This document shows positions 21,176 through 33,877 of a stretch of DNA of 64,000 nt, piece by piece. The DNA is from Volvox africanus (taxonomy: Eukaryota > Chlorophyta > Chlorophyceae > Chlamydomonadales > Volvocaceae), in NCBI GenBank assembly GCA_030268105.1, contig BSDZ01000092.1:165420-229419 (forward strand), given 5' to 3'. The notes below the pieces were generated by a model, which made no database searches, had not been told where the DNA came from, and saw only the letters and a program-made list of their open reading frames with translations. Made by a program: the position numbers and the translations under genes. Position 1 is the stretch's first letter, and each line of letters starts with the position of its first letter.

Positions 21176-23658
21176 TCGAGCTGGGGCGGTTTTGCAGGAA
21201 GTGCACGCACTGATATGTACCTACTACCCTCCTTGCTAGCTAGCCGGATTGCTAGATGGTCATCTCGAGCCATCGATTTTGTTTGCCAAGTCGTGATGCT
21301 TAGCGTTGTTAAACACTGCACCCTTAATCGACGGTGACGTGGTTATTAAGAAAAGAGGGACTCAAGACACCTAGAGCGGAACTAAAGGCTCTGAGGCCTG
21401 ATGGTGACCGTGACCATGGCCGTAGTAGCACCAAGGGGCGGTGACTGGCTGAATAGCGCGGCACTTTACATTACGAATGTTAGGGCTCTCGTGAGAGATG
21501 TCCGGTGTGGTGGCTTGCAGGTGGCTGCTGCGGCTTAGGCGTGATGTTAGGCTGGAGTTTGCAGGTTTGGTTAGCTTTCTCATGTACATGTTTGTTTTCG
21601 GGCACCCCCAGTTTTGTATGTGGTATTCTGTGTTCTTTTTATCGTACCTAAGGCTTCATGCAGTGGAGGGGGAGGGGCTGTGGAGGTTTAAACAGCTGGT
21701 GGGCAGTCGGACTTCATCAAGTGGTATTCATAGTCAGTGAGACTCCCAACTGCACACATGGTATTTGTGCCTAGCATTTAGTCACTTAGCTATGTGATAT
21801 TCTGTGTTCTTTTTATCGTACCTAAGGCTTCATGCAGTGGAGGGGGAGGGGCTGTGGAGGTTTAAACAGCTGGTGGGCAGTCGGACTTCATCAAGTGGTA
21901 TTCATAGTCAGTGAGACTCCCAACTGCACACATGGTATTTGTGCCTAGCATTTAGTCACTTAGCTATGTGATATTCTGTGTTCTTTTTATCGTACCTAAG
22001 GCTTCATGCAGTGGAGGGGGAGGGGCTGTGGAGGTTTAAACAGCTGGTGGGCAGTCGGACTTCATCAAGTGGTATTCATAGTCAGTGAGACTCCCAACTG
22101 CACACATGGTATTTGTGCCTAGCATTTAGTCACTTAGCTGTCATAGACCTGATATAGTTTTAGTTGCATAGTTTCTTATCTGCCATTCATTAGTGGACCC
22201 TAACCAATAGGAGCGTGTCAAACGTGTTTGTTAGTGGATCTGAACCCTAGATGGTTGTCAACTGTTCATCATTGGATTCTATCCGATAGGAGCTTGTGAA
22301 CCGTGTTTGTTAATGGATCTGATTAATGAGCTATTTAACATCCTTCTCAAGTGATTAGGCTGGTGTCATAATCTGCCATGACGACATGGCATGTGACCAG
22401 TTTATTTACAGGGGACTCTCAACTAGACATGCCTGGGACAGCACAAAGGGGGAGGGCATGCGTGCCTCTGTGGGCGTGTGTGTGCATATGCGTGTGTGCG
22501 CATGCATGTGCTGCAGGCATGTGCAATACCATGGTGTTCGAGCCTCGCAGTTGCTCACGAGTGGACGAGCAAGCAGCAGGCCTCTCCGTGACACCACATG
22601 TAAATCGTGCGATGCCTGGATGACCCTTTTTGAGTGTCTCAGTCTCCCCCTGAAGCAGAACAGAGGGGTGCTTTTTAGGTGTTACACTGTGGGCGACTTG
22701 TTCTGAAAACTTGGGAAGAACTGTTTGGATTTTACTCCGCATGGAGAGCTGTATCTCCATGCAGCGCTGCACAGCCAAATTGCATTTTACTGCAGCAGGC
22801 TCTCACTAAGGTGTATGTATGTTCATACAAGGGTTCAACAATCGTTGGCATTATGACATTATGGTGCCCCAACTTGGGCGTCCATGCCCATCATGGAGAT
22901 GGCACCGGAAGGCCTTCGGCGTGCTCCATCTTTATTAATTTCAGGACACGTGATAGTGTACGGCAAGCTACCGTGGGCCACAGTCCAGTGGTCGCATTAT
23001 GTAAGGAATTTCAGGACTTTAGATTCCCTACTATGGGGAAGACCAGTACTATACAAGGTGATAACCTTGCGCTCTTGGGGCCTCCGAACCGGTATTGGTG
23101 AAACACACACTTGTGCGGTGTTGATGTCTTTGAGCTTACGCGAGCTCAATTGTACCAATTGAAATTACAGTTCAATAGGAGCTCAAGAAATCCTTTGCGA
23201 TGAACCTACGTAATCTGTTGTTCCAATGTACGGCCCGAAGCCACGAACAGCGGACCGATTATGGTAATACGGGGTTCTTATCGCCACACGGAAGCGCCCC
23301 TACATTGCCATTCAAATTACTTTGCTTCAGTGTTACAACCGGATAAAGGAAAGCTGTGAAACCTTCGCCTTTAGACCTGATTATGCTCCGTCGCTCTACA
23401 TAACCATAGCCCACCCTGTGTGACCCATTAACATCCTAACTAGTTATTTTAAAACCATTTTCCATAATTGCTTTCGAATTCCTTAGAGAGACTCCAAAGA
23501 ACAGGCTTTGGCCTGTCAACACAACCGTTTGCCTCTAGACAAAACCTTAGTGTCGTTTATTGAGTAATACATCTCAACGATTTGCTTAGCGATAGTGCTT
23601 CATTGGACGCTTCGATTACCGGCTCCTTGACCACGACCCGGCTGTCCAGGCGTCAGCC
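21176..23658 (+). other. Spacer of unit 5 (three monomers)
   Basis: Shorter by one 174-bp monomer and has the A marker. The remainder matches the reference. Confidence 0.7.
21617..22138 (+). repeat. 174-bp array, 3 monomers (unit 5)
   Basis: Only three monomers (522 bp). The loss is exactly one period with clean junctions, as expected from unequal exchange or replication slippage between monomers. The upstream marker is A. Confidence 0.97.
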
Positions 23659-26199
23659 ATGATCTCGCTGTTGGTGAAACTGGGCTTCAAGCCTAAGGAT
23701 CGTGCTTATGAGAGGATCGACACAATCTCGGACACCAACAGCACCGCTAACGATAATGACAGCGTTATGAGCAACAGCAGCTGCCTAAATGGCAAAGCTG
23801 TAGAGCAGCCTGCAGGTGGAGTGGTCGTCACTCCTTTGCGTGAACTAATGAAGAAGTTTAGCCGCAAGTGGATTCCGACAGAAAAGGTGAATTCGTGTTG
23901 CTGTCTTTCCTGATGTTCAGTTCTAAGTAAGGCCAACTCCCATCAAGCCTGCCTTTCGTCGTCGTTTATGTTTTCTTCGATTCCGTCTTTTTTCGGTCAT
24001 TCCGTGACATCCCATCCCTTCCACCTTTTCTGTCGCAGCCTCTTCAGCGGTTCGGGAAGCTCGAGGGCGAAGAATCCTTGACGTTGCAGGAGCGGTTGTC
24101 CGCGCGGCGCCTGCAAATAGCTGAGAAGGGGACTCTGCTTAAGGTCCTGCTATCCTGGGTGAGTTTGAGCTGATCAGGAGTTTGCTCCAGCAGTGGTGAT
24201 GGGTGTTGAGATGCCTTGGGGGTCGCTTGTCTGACAGTCGCTCGATGTGATTGGGCCATGCGCCGACCCGCACCGCTTGCTGACTATCGACCAACGTGTC
24301 GACCCCCCGTCTTTTGCGTGCGCACAACAGAAGGGCGCGCCCGAGAATCTTCACCAGGCCGGAGCCCAACTGGAAGCCCAGCCAGTTCCAGCAGCGCAGC
24401 AGGTGGTGGGTCAGACCTGACGCCTGAGGGGGTTCCGGGGAGGAGGTCGCCTTTCTCATACCAGTGCGCGGCTTGTGCTGCACTGTGTTGGTTGCAAAGT
24501 GCCTGCAGGAAAGCGCTTCTCAGGGGAGGCGAATGGGGAACATGGTTTCCGAGGGGAGGGGAGACGGACGGAGGGAGTTGCCCGAGGGTGACACGGGGGT
24601 GGGCTCATCATACATGTCGTTATTTTGTCGTCGTTCAGATGTCGCCGAAACTAATTTGTGTACATGCGCTTGTGTTTGGACGTCCAATACCCCCTCGGAA
24701 ACACATCAAGATGCTTTCCGTGATGCAGATGTTCCATGTCTACGCACGTAAACGGTGCACTAACTGATGAAAAGCTTTTTTGTGTGTCTCGTTCTCTGCC
24801 AGCAGGAGCCGCAGCTGGAGAGTGAGGAGAACAACGTGCAGCAATGCGCGGGTGGCGTGATGGCCCCGTCGGGGTTGGCGGGAGCAGCGGCGGCCATTGA
24901 GCTAGCATATCAGCGGTAGGTGCAGTGTATAACTAGGTGTACGGCGGAGTGACGTGGTAGTGCGTGGCGGTCTGAGTACGTGGCGGCAAATGCATGAAGG
25001 CGTACGTGTTTCGGATGTGCGACTTCCTGTTTACCCGAAACCCACAATGCTGGGATCTCTTGCTTACACCTGCAACCCCACCCATGCCTTTTCCATACAG
25101 GTTGGACGAGACCACCGAAGCTGAGGGCTTCGAGGGCTTCCAAGTCCAGGTGCGTGGGCAAGAAGTCATCGAAGCAACATAGTCTTATGTATACAAAACC
25201 CGACAACTGCTGGATGTTCGCTCTTTTATCTGCAGGTGTCAGATTTGATTTCGCAACTCGAGAAGCTGAGGTCGGGGGCCGCCATGATGGAGGCCAGGAA
25301 GGGGGGCCTTTCCGGGGCCTCTACAGACCTGCAGGGCAGCAGCATCACTGCCAAATTTGCCATCATCCCTGCCGCCAGCTGTCCTGCTATGGGCGCCACG
25401 AGTCCGCCTTCTGCAGTCGAAGTCGCAGATGCTGGTGCCGCTTCCATTTTCATCAACAAGGCTGCGCAGCAACCCCAGGAGTTGTACCAACCCCTGGAGC
25501 TCACGCAGCCACCAAAACCGCACCCGAAAACCCCAGAGCGGCGTCTGCCCCCTGAGGCACGGAACTGGGGTCTGCAGGACTGCCGGTCCTGGGCGGGGGA
25601 GCAGCATTGGTCGTCCTGGGCGGAGGTTCAGGCGTTTACCAAGACGCTTGAGCCGACCCTAGCAGAAGCCATTCGTGAAGCAAGTAAGTCTGGTGGTGTG
25701 CACGTCGCGCTCCATCTCATGCTAGCTAGGTGCATGGTTGTCATTGAGGGGTTGTCATTGTGTGAGGGGTTGTGAAAAGACACCCCTGAGTCTAGGTCTG
25801 CTGACTGGTTTGGCTCCCAAGTATCCTGTTCTATCTGCTGACTCAGCAGGCAGTGGGCCTTGCCACCTGCTGTCTGCCTGCACATCTAAGCGCAGCCCAC
25901 CTTACATGAATTGATTTCTGGCACAGAGACGTTCGCTCTCCCCCACACACTTTGCCCTCTTTAGGCCTCGAGCACAATCCACTTGTTGCCTTCGGGAAGG
26001 AGCAGGCGGCAGCTCCAGCAATTTCCTATGTGCAGCTCAAGCTGATGGAGCTTTGTGGCTCCAATCGTTGGGGGACGGCGTCCATCAAGGCCGCCTCGCT
26101 TGAGGGGCCCCGCAAGAGGCGCCCTTTCTTGCGGCCTTCCTAAGGGCTGCCAAGGGAATCACAGAGCCGTGTGTTCAGCGTGGGGGCATTCGGCTCTGA
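23659..26199 (+). CDS. Gene copy 5, one-base frameshift in exon 7
   Basis: Exons: 23659-23886, 24039-24158, 24331-24402, 24806-24915, 25101-25149, 25236-25683 and 25965-26199. Exons 1-6 encode the same residues as copy 1. In exon 7 one G of a GG pair is missing near 26131, so the frame shifts after residue 398 and stops at 26143, giving about 401 residues and losing the last 22 normal ones. The deletion starts a region (26.13-27.95 kb) with several other one-base indels in homopolymers, so a consensus error is as likely as a real mutation. Confidence 0.6.
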
Positions 26200-28854
26200 T
26201 CGAGCTGGGGCGGTTTTGCAGGAAGTGCACGCACTGATATGTACCTACTACCCTCCTTGCTAGCTAGCCGGATTGCTAGATGGTCATCTCGAGCCATCGA
26301 TTTTGTTTGCCAAGTCGTGATGCTTAGCGTTGTTAAACACTGCACCCTTAATCGACGGTGACGTGGTTATTAAGAAAAGAGGGACTCAAGACACCTAGAG
26401 CGGAACTAAAGGCTCTGAGGCCTGATGGTGACCGTGACCATGGCCGTAGTAGCACCAAGGGGCGGTGACTGGCTGAATAGCGCGGCACTTTACATTACGA
26501 ATGTTAGGGCTCTCGTGAGAGATGTCCGGTGTGGTGGCTTGCAGGTGGCTGCTGCGGCTTAGGCGTGATGTTAGGCTGGAGTTTGCAGGTTTGGTTAGCT
26601 TTCTCATGTACATGTTTGTTTTCGGGCACCCCCAGTTTTGTATGTGGTATTCTGTGTTCTTTTATCGTACCTAAGGCTTCATGCAGTGGAGGGGGAGGGG
26701 CTGTGGAGGTTTAAACAGCTGGTGGGCAGTCGGACTTCATCAAGTGGTATTCATAGTCAGTGAGACTCCCAACTGCACACATGGTATTTGTGCCTAGCAT
26801 TTAGTCACTTAGCTATGTGATATTCTGTGTTCTTTTTATCGTACCTAAGGCTTCATGCAGTGGAGGGGGAGGGGCTGTGGAGGTTTAAACAGCTGGTGGG
26901 CAGTCGGACTTCATCAAGTGGTATTCATAGTCAGTGAGACTCCCAACTGCACACATGGTATTTGTGCCTAGCATTTAGTCACTTAGCTATGTGATATTCT
27001 GTGTTCTTTTTATCGTACCTAAGGCTTCATGCAGTGGAGGGGGAGGGGCTGTGGAGGTTTAAAACAGCTGGTGGGCAGTCGGACTTCATCAAGTGGTATT
27101 CATAGTCAGTGAGACTCCCAACTGCACACATGGTATTTGTGCCTAGCATTTAGTCACTTAGCTATGTGATATTCTGTGTTCTTTTATCGTACCTAAGGCT
27201 TCATGCAGTGGAGGGGGAGGGCTGTGGAGGTTTAAACAGCTGGTGGGCAGTCGGACTTCATCAAGTGGTATTCATAGTCAGTGAGACTCCCAACTGCACA
27301 CATGGTATTTGTGCCTAGCATTTAGTCACTTAGCTGTCATAGACCTGATATAGTTTTAGTTGCATAGTTTCTTATCTGCCATTCATTAGTGGACCCTAAC
27401 CAATAGGAGCGTGTCAAACGTGTTTGTTAGTGGATCTGAACCCTAGATGGTTGTCAACTGTTCATCATTGGATTCTATCCGATAGGAGCTTGTGAACCGT
27501 GTTTGTTAATGGATCTGATTAATGAGCTATTTAACATCCTTCTCAAGTGATTAGGCTGGTGTCATAATCTGCCATGACGACATGGCATGTGACCAGTTTA
27601 TTTACAGGGGACTCTCAACTAGACATGCCTGGGACAGCACAAAGGGGGAGGGCATGCGTGCCTCTGTGGGCGTGTGTGTGCATATGCGTGTGTGCGCATG
27701 CATGTGCTGCAGGCATGTGCAATACCATGGTGTTCGAGCCTCGCAGTTGCTCACGAGTGGACGAGCAAGCAGCAGGCCTCTCCGTGACACCACATGTAAA
27801 TCGTGCGATGCCTGGATGACCCTTTTTGAGTGTCTCAGTCTCCCCCTGAAGCAGAACAGAGGGGTGCTTTTTAGGTGTTACACTGTGGGCGACTTGTTCT
27901 GAAAACTTGGAAGAACTGTTTGGATTTTACTCCGCATGGGAGAGCTGTATCTCCATGCAGCGCTGCACAGCCAAATTGCATTTTACTGCAGCAGGCTCTC
28001 ACTAAGGTGTATGTATGTTCATACAAGGGTTCAACAATCGTTGGCATTATGACATTATGGTGCCCCAACTTGGGCGTCCATGCCCATCATGGAGATGGCA
28101 CCGGAAGGCCTTCGGCGTGCTCCATCTTTATTAATTTCAGGACACGTGATAGTGTACGGCAAGCTACCGTGGGCCACAGTCCAGTGGTCGCATTATGTAA
28201 GGAATTTCAGGACTTTAGATTCCCTACTATGGGGAAGACCAGTACTATACAAGGTGATAACCTTGCGCTCTTGGGGCCTCCGAACCGGTATTGGTGAAAC
28301 ACACACTTGTGCGGTGTTGATGTCTTTGAGCTTACGCGAGCTCAATTGTACCAATTGAAATTACAGTTCAATAGGAGCTCAAGAAATCCTTTGCGATGAA
28401 CCTACGTAATCTGTTGTTCCAATGTACGGCCCGAAGCCACGAACAGCGGACCGATTATGGTAATACGGGGTTCTTATCGCCACACGGAAGCGCCCCTACA
28501 TTGCCATTCAAATTACTTTGCTTCAGTGTTACAACCGGATAAAGGAAAGCTGTGAAACCTTCGCCTTTAGACCTGATTATGCTCCGTCGCTCTACATAAC
28601 CATAGCCCACCCTGTGTGACCCATTAACATCCTAACTAGTTATTTTAAAACCATTTTCCATAATTGCTTTCGAATTCCTTAGAGAGACTCCAAAGAACAG
28701 GCTTTGGCCTGTCAACACAACCGTTTGCCTCTAGACAAAACCTTAGTGTCGTTTATTGAGTAATACATCTCAACGATTTGCTTAGCGATAGTGCTTCATT
28801 GGACGCTTCGATTACCGGCTCCTTGACCACGACCCGGCTGTCCAGGCGTCAGCC
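26200..28854 (+). other. Spacer of unit 6, several one-base indels
   Basis: Four monomers and the A marker. One-base changes lie in the 174-bp array and near 27910 and 27940 (a G lost, a G gained). From about 27.95 kb on it matches the reference. Confidence 0.7.
26641..27334 (+). repeat. 174-bp array, 4 monomers with small indels (unit 6)
   Basis: Four monomers totalling 694 bp. Differences are a T lost in the first and fourth T runs, an extra A in the GTTTAAAC element of the third monomer (near 27061), and a G lost in the fourth. All are homopolymer changes. Confidence 0.95.
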
Positions 28855-31398
28855 ATGATCTCGCTGTTGGTGAAACTGGGCTTCAAGCCTAAGGATCGTG
28901 CTTATGAGAGGATCGACACAATCTCGGACACCAACAGCACCGCTAACGATAATGACAGCGTTATGAGCAACAGCAGCTGCCTAAATGGCAAAGCTGTAGA
29001 GCAGCCTGCAGGTGGAGTGGTCGTCACTCCTTTGCGTGAACTAATGAAGAAGTTTAGCCGCAAGTGGATTCCGACAGAAAAGGTGAATTCGTGTTGCTGT
29101 CTTTCCTGATGTTCAGTTCTAAGTAAGGCCAACTCCCATCAAGCCTGCCTTTCGTCGTCGTTTATGTTTTCTTCGATTCCGTCTTTTTTCGGTCATTCCG
29201 TGACATCCCATCCCTTCCACCTTTTCTGTCGCAGCCTCTTCAGCGGTTCGGGAAGCTCGAGGGCGAAGAATCCTTGACGTTGCAGGAGCGGTTGTCCGCG
29301 CGGCGCCTGCAAATAGCTGAGAAGGGGACTCTGCTTAAGGTCCTGCTATCCTGGGTGAGTTTGAGCTGATCAGGAGTTTGCTCCAGCAGTGGTGATGGGT
29401 GTTGAGATGCCTTGGGGGTCGCTTGTCTGACAGTCGCTCGATGTGATTGGGCCATGCGCCGACCCGCACCGCTTGCTGACTATCGACCAACGTGTCGACC
29501 CCCCCGTCTTTTGCGTGCGCACAACAGAAGGGCGCGCCCGAGAATCTTCACCAGGCCGGAGCCCAACTGGAAGCCCAGCCAGTTCCAGCAGCGCAGCAGG
29601 TGGTGGGTCAGACCTGACGCCTGAGGGGGTTCCGGGGAGGAGGTCGCCTTTCTCATACCAGTGCGCGGCTTGTGCTGCACTGTGTTGGTTGCAAAGTGCC
29701 TGCAGGAAAGCGCTTCTCAGGGGAGGCGAATGGGGAACATGGTTTCCGAGGGGAGGGGAGACGGACGGAGGGAGTTGCCCGAGGGTGACACGGGGGTGGG
29801 CTCATCATACATGTCGTTATTTTGTCGTCGTTCAGATGTCGCCGAAACTAATTTGTGTACATGCGCTTGTGTTTGGACGTCCAATACCCCCTCGGAAACA
29901 CATCAAGATGCTTTCCGTGATGCAGATGTTCCATGTCTACGCACGTAAACGGTGCACTAACTGATGAAAAGCTTTTTTGTGTGTCTCGTTCTCTGCCAGC
30001 AGGAGCCGCAGCTGGAGAGTGAGGAGAACAACGTGCAGCAATGCGCGGGTGGCGTGATGGCCCCGTCGGGGTTGGCGGGAGCAGCGGCGGCCATTGAGCT
30101 AGCATATCAGCGGTAGGTGCAGTGTATAACTAGGTGTACGGCGGAGTGACGTGGTAGTGCGTGGCGGTCTGAGTACGTGGCGGCAAATGCATGAAGGCGT
30201 ACGTGTTTCGGATGTGCGACTTCCTGTTTACCCGAAACCCACAATGCTGGGATCTCTTGCTTACACCTGCAACCCCACCCATGCCTTTTCCATACAGGTT
30301 GGACGAGACCACCGAAGCTGAGGGCTTCGAGGGCTTCCAAGTCCAGGTGCGTGGGCAAGAAGTCATCGAAGCAACATAGTCTTATGTATACAAAACCCGA
30401 CAACTGCTGGATGTTCGCTCTTTTATCTGCAGGTGTCAGATTTGATTTCGCAACTCGAGAAGCTGAGGTCGGGGGCCGCCATGATGGAGGCCAGGAAGGG
30501 GGGCCTTTCCGGGGCCTCTACAGACCTGCAGGGCAGCAGCATCACTGCCAAATTTGCCATCATCCCTGCCGCCAGCTGTCCTGCTATGGGCGCCACGAGT
30601 CCGCCTTCTGCAGTCGAAGTCGCAGATGCTGGTGCCGCTTCCATTTTCATCAACAAGGCTGCGCAGCAACCCCAGGAGTTGTACCAACCCCTGGAGCTCA
30701 CGCAGCCACCAAAACCGCACCCGAAAACCCCAGAGCGGCGTCTGCCCCCTGAGGCACGGAACTGGGGTCTGCAGGACTGCCGGTCCTGGGCGGGGGAGCA
30801 GCATTGGTCGTCCTGGGCGGAGGTTCAGGCGTTTACCAAGACGCTTGAGCCGACCCTAGCAGAAGCCATTCGTGAAGCAAGTAAGTCTGGTGGTGTGCAC
30901 GTCGCGCTCCATCTCATGCTAGCTAGGTGCATGGTTGTCATTGAGGGGTTGTCATTGTGTGAGGGGTTGTGAAAAGACACCCCTGAGTCTAGGTCTGCTG
31001 ACTGGTTTGGCTCCCAAGTATCCTGTTCTATCTGCTGACTCAGCAGGCAGTGGGCCTTGCCACCTGCTGTCTGCCTGCACATCTAAGCGCAGCCCACCTT
31101 ACATGAATTGATTTCTGGCACAGAGACGTTCGCTCTCCCCCCACACACTTTGCCCTCTTTAGGCCTCGAGCACAATCCACTTGTTGCCTTCGGGAAGGAG
31201 CAGGCGGCAGCTCCAGCAATTTCCTATGTGCAGCTCAAGCTGATGGAGCTTTGTGGCTCCAATCGTTGGGGGACGGCGTCCATCAAGGCCGCCTCGCTTG
31301 AGGGGCCCCGCAAGAGGCGCCCTTTCTTGGCGGCCTTCCTAAGGGCTGCCAAGGGAATCACAGAGCCGTGTGTTCAGCGTGGGGGCATTCGGCTCTGA
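28855..31398 (+). CDS. Gene copy 6, intact
   Basis: Exons: 28855-29082, 29235-29354, 29528-29599, 30003-30112, 30298-30346, 30433-30880 and 31163-31398. The product is identical to copy 1. Two extra C residues lie in homopolymers, one in intron 2 (near 29500) and one in intron 6 (near 31140). Neither touches an exon. Intron 6 has the ATGAAT marker. Confidence 0.7.
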
Positions 31399-33877
31399 TC
31401 GAGCTGGGGCGGTTTTGCAGGAAGTGCACGCACTGATATGTACCTACTACCCTCCTTGCTAGCTAGCCGGATTGCTAGATGGTCATCTCGAGCCATCGAT
31501 TTTGTTTGCCAAGTCGTGATGCTTAGCGTTGTTAAACACTGCACCCTTAATCGACGGTGACGTGGTTATTAAGAAAAGAGGGACTCAAGACACCTAGAGC
31601 GGAACTAAAGGCTCTGAGGCCTGATGGTGACCGTGACCATGGCCGTAGTAGCACCAAGGGGCGGTGACTGGCTGAATAGCGCGGCACTTTACATTACGAA
31701 TGTTAGGGCTCTCGTGAGAGATGTCCGGTGTGGTGGCTTGCAGGTGGCTGCTGCGGCTTAGGCGTGATGTTAGGCTGGAGTTTGCAGGTTTGGTTAGCTT
31801 TCTCATGTACATGTTTGTTTTCGGGCACCCCCAGTTTTGTATGTGGTATTCTGTGTTCTTTTTATCGTACCTAAGGCTTCATGCAGTGGAGGGGGAGGGG
31901 CTGTGGAGGTTTAAACAGCTGGTGGGCAGTCGGACTTCATCAAGTGGTATTCATAGTCAGTGAGACTCCCAACTGCACACATGGTATTTGTGCCTAGCAT
32001 TTAGTCACTTAGCTATGTGATATTCTGTGTTCTTTTTATCGTACCTAAGGCTTCATGCAGTGGAGGGGGAGGGGCTGTGGAGGTTTAAACAGCTGGTGGG
32101 CAGTCGGACTTCATCAAGTGGTATTCATAGTCAGTGAGACTCCCAACTGCACACATGGTATTTGTGCCTAGCATTTAGTCACTTAGCTATGTGATATTCT
32201 GTGTTCTTTTTATCGTACCTAAGGCTTCATGCAGTGGAGGGGGAGGGGCTGTGGAGGTTTAAACAGCTGGTGGGCAGTCGGACTTCATCAAGTGGTATTC
32301 ATAGTCAGTGAGACTCCCAACTGCACACATGGTATTTGTGCCTAGCATTTAGTCACTTAGCTGTCATAGACCTGATATAGTTTTAGTTGCATAGTTTCTT
32401 ATCTGCCATTCATTAGTGGACCCTAACCAATAGGAGCGTGTCAAACGTGTTTGTTAGTGGATCGGAACCCTAGATGGTTGTCAACTGTTCATCATTGGAT
32501 TCTATCGATAGGAGCTTGTGAACCGTGTTTGTTAATGGATCTGATTAATGAGCTATTTAACATCCTTCTCAAGTGATTAGGCTGGTGTCATAATCTGCCA
32601 TGACGACATGGCATGTGACCAGTTTATTTACAGGGGACTCTCAACTAGACATGCCTGGGACAGCACAAAGGGGGAGGGCATGCGTGCCTCTGTGGGCGTG
32701 TGTGTGCATATGCGTGTGGTGCGCATGCATGTGCTGCAGGCATGTGCAATACCATGGTGTTCGAGCCTCGCAGTTGCTCACGAGTGGACGAGCAAGCAGC
32801 AGGCCTCTCCGTGACACCACATGTAAATCGTGCGATGCCTGGATGACCCTTTTGAGTGTCTCAGTCTCCCCCCTGAAGCAGAACAGAGGGGTGCTTTTTA
32901 GGTGTTACACTGTGGGCGGACTTGTTCTGAAAACTTGGGAAGAACTGTTGGATTTTACTCCGCATGGAGAGCTGTATCTCCATGCAGCGCTGCACAGCCA
33001 AATTGCATTTTACTGCAGCAGGCTCTCACTAAGGTGTATGTATGTTCATACAAGGGTTCAACAATCGTTGGCATTATGACATTATGGTGCCCCAACTTGG
33101 GCGTCCATGCCCATCATGGAGATGGCACCGGAAGGCCTTCGGCGTGCTCCATCTTTATTAATTCAGGACACGTGATAGTGTACGCAAGCTACCGTGGGCC
33201 ACAGTCCAGTGGTCGCATTATGTAAGGAATTTCAGGACTTTAGATTCCCTACTATGGGGAAGACCAGTACTATACAAGGTGATAACCTTGCGCTCTTGGG
33301 GCCTCCGAACCGGTATTGGTGAAACACACACTTGTGCGGTGTTGATGTCTTGAGCTTACGCGAGCTCAATTGTACCAATTGAAATTACAGTTCAATAGGA
33401 GCTCAAGAAATCCTTTGCGATGAACCTACGTAATCTGTTGTTCCAATGTACGGCCCGAAGCCACGCACAGCGGACCGATTATGGTAATACGGGGTTCTTA
33501 TCGCCACACGGAAGCGCCCCTACATTGCCATTCAAATTACTTTGCTTCAGTGTTACAACCGGATAAAGGAAAGCTGTGAAACCTTCGCCTTTAGACCTGA
33601 TTATGCTCCGTCGCTCTACATAACCATAGCCCACCCTGTGTGACCCATTAACATCCTAACTAGTTATTTTAAACCATTTTCCATAATTGCTTTCGAATTC
33701 CTTAGAGAGACTCCAAAGAACAGGCTTTGGCCTGTCAACACAACCGTTTGCCTCTAGACAAAACCTTAGTGTCGTTTATTGAGTAATACATCTCAACGAT
33801 TTGCTTAGCGATAGTGCTTCATTGGACGCTTCGATTACCGGCTCCTTGACCACGACCCGGCTGTCCAGGCGTCAGCC
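31399..33877 (+). other. Spacer of unit 7 (three monomers), error-rich from ~32.46 kb
   Basis: Clean to about 32.46 kb, with three monomers and the A marker. Beyond that, scattered one-base indels appear, for example near 32506, 32718, 32850, 32919, 32949, 33162, 33184 and 33350, and the alternating tract is interrupted. Confidence 0.7.
31840..32361 (+). repeat. 174-bp array, 3 monomers (unit 7)
   Basis: Three monomers, as in unit 5, and no internal indels. It lies just before the error-rich stretch that begins near 32.46 kb. Confidence 0.97.
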
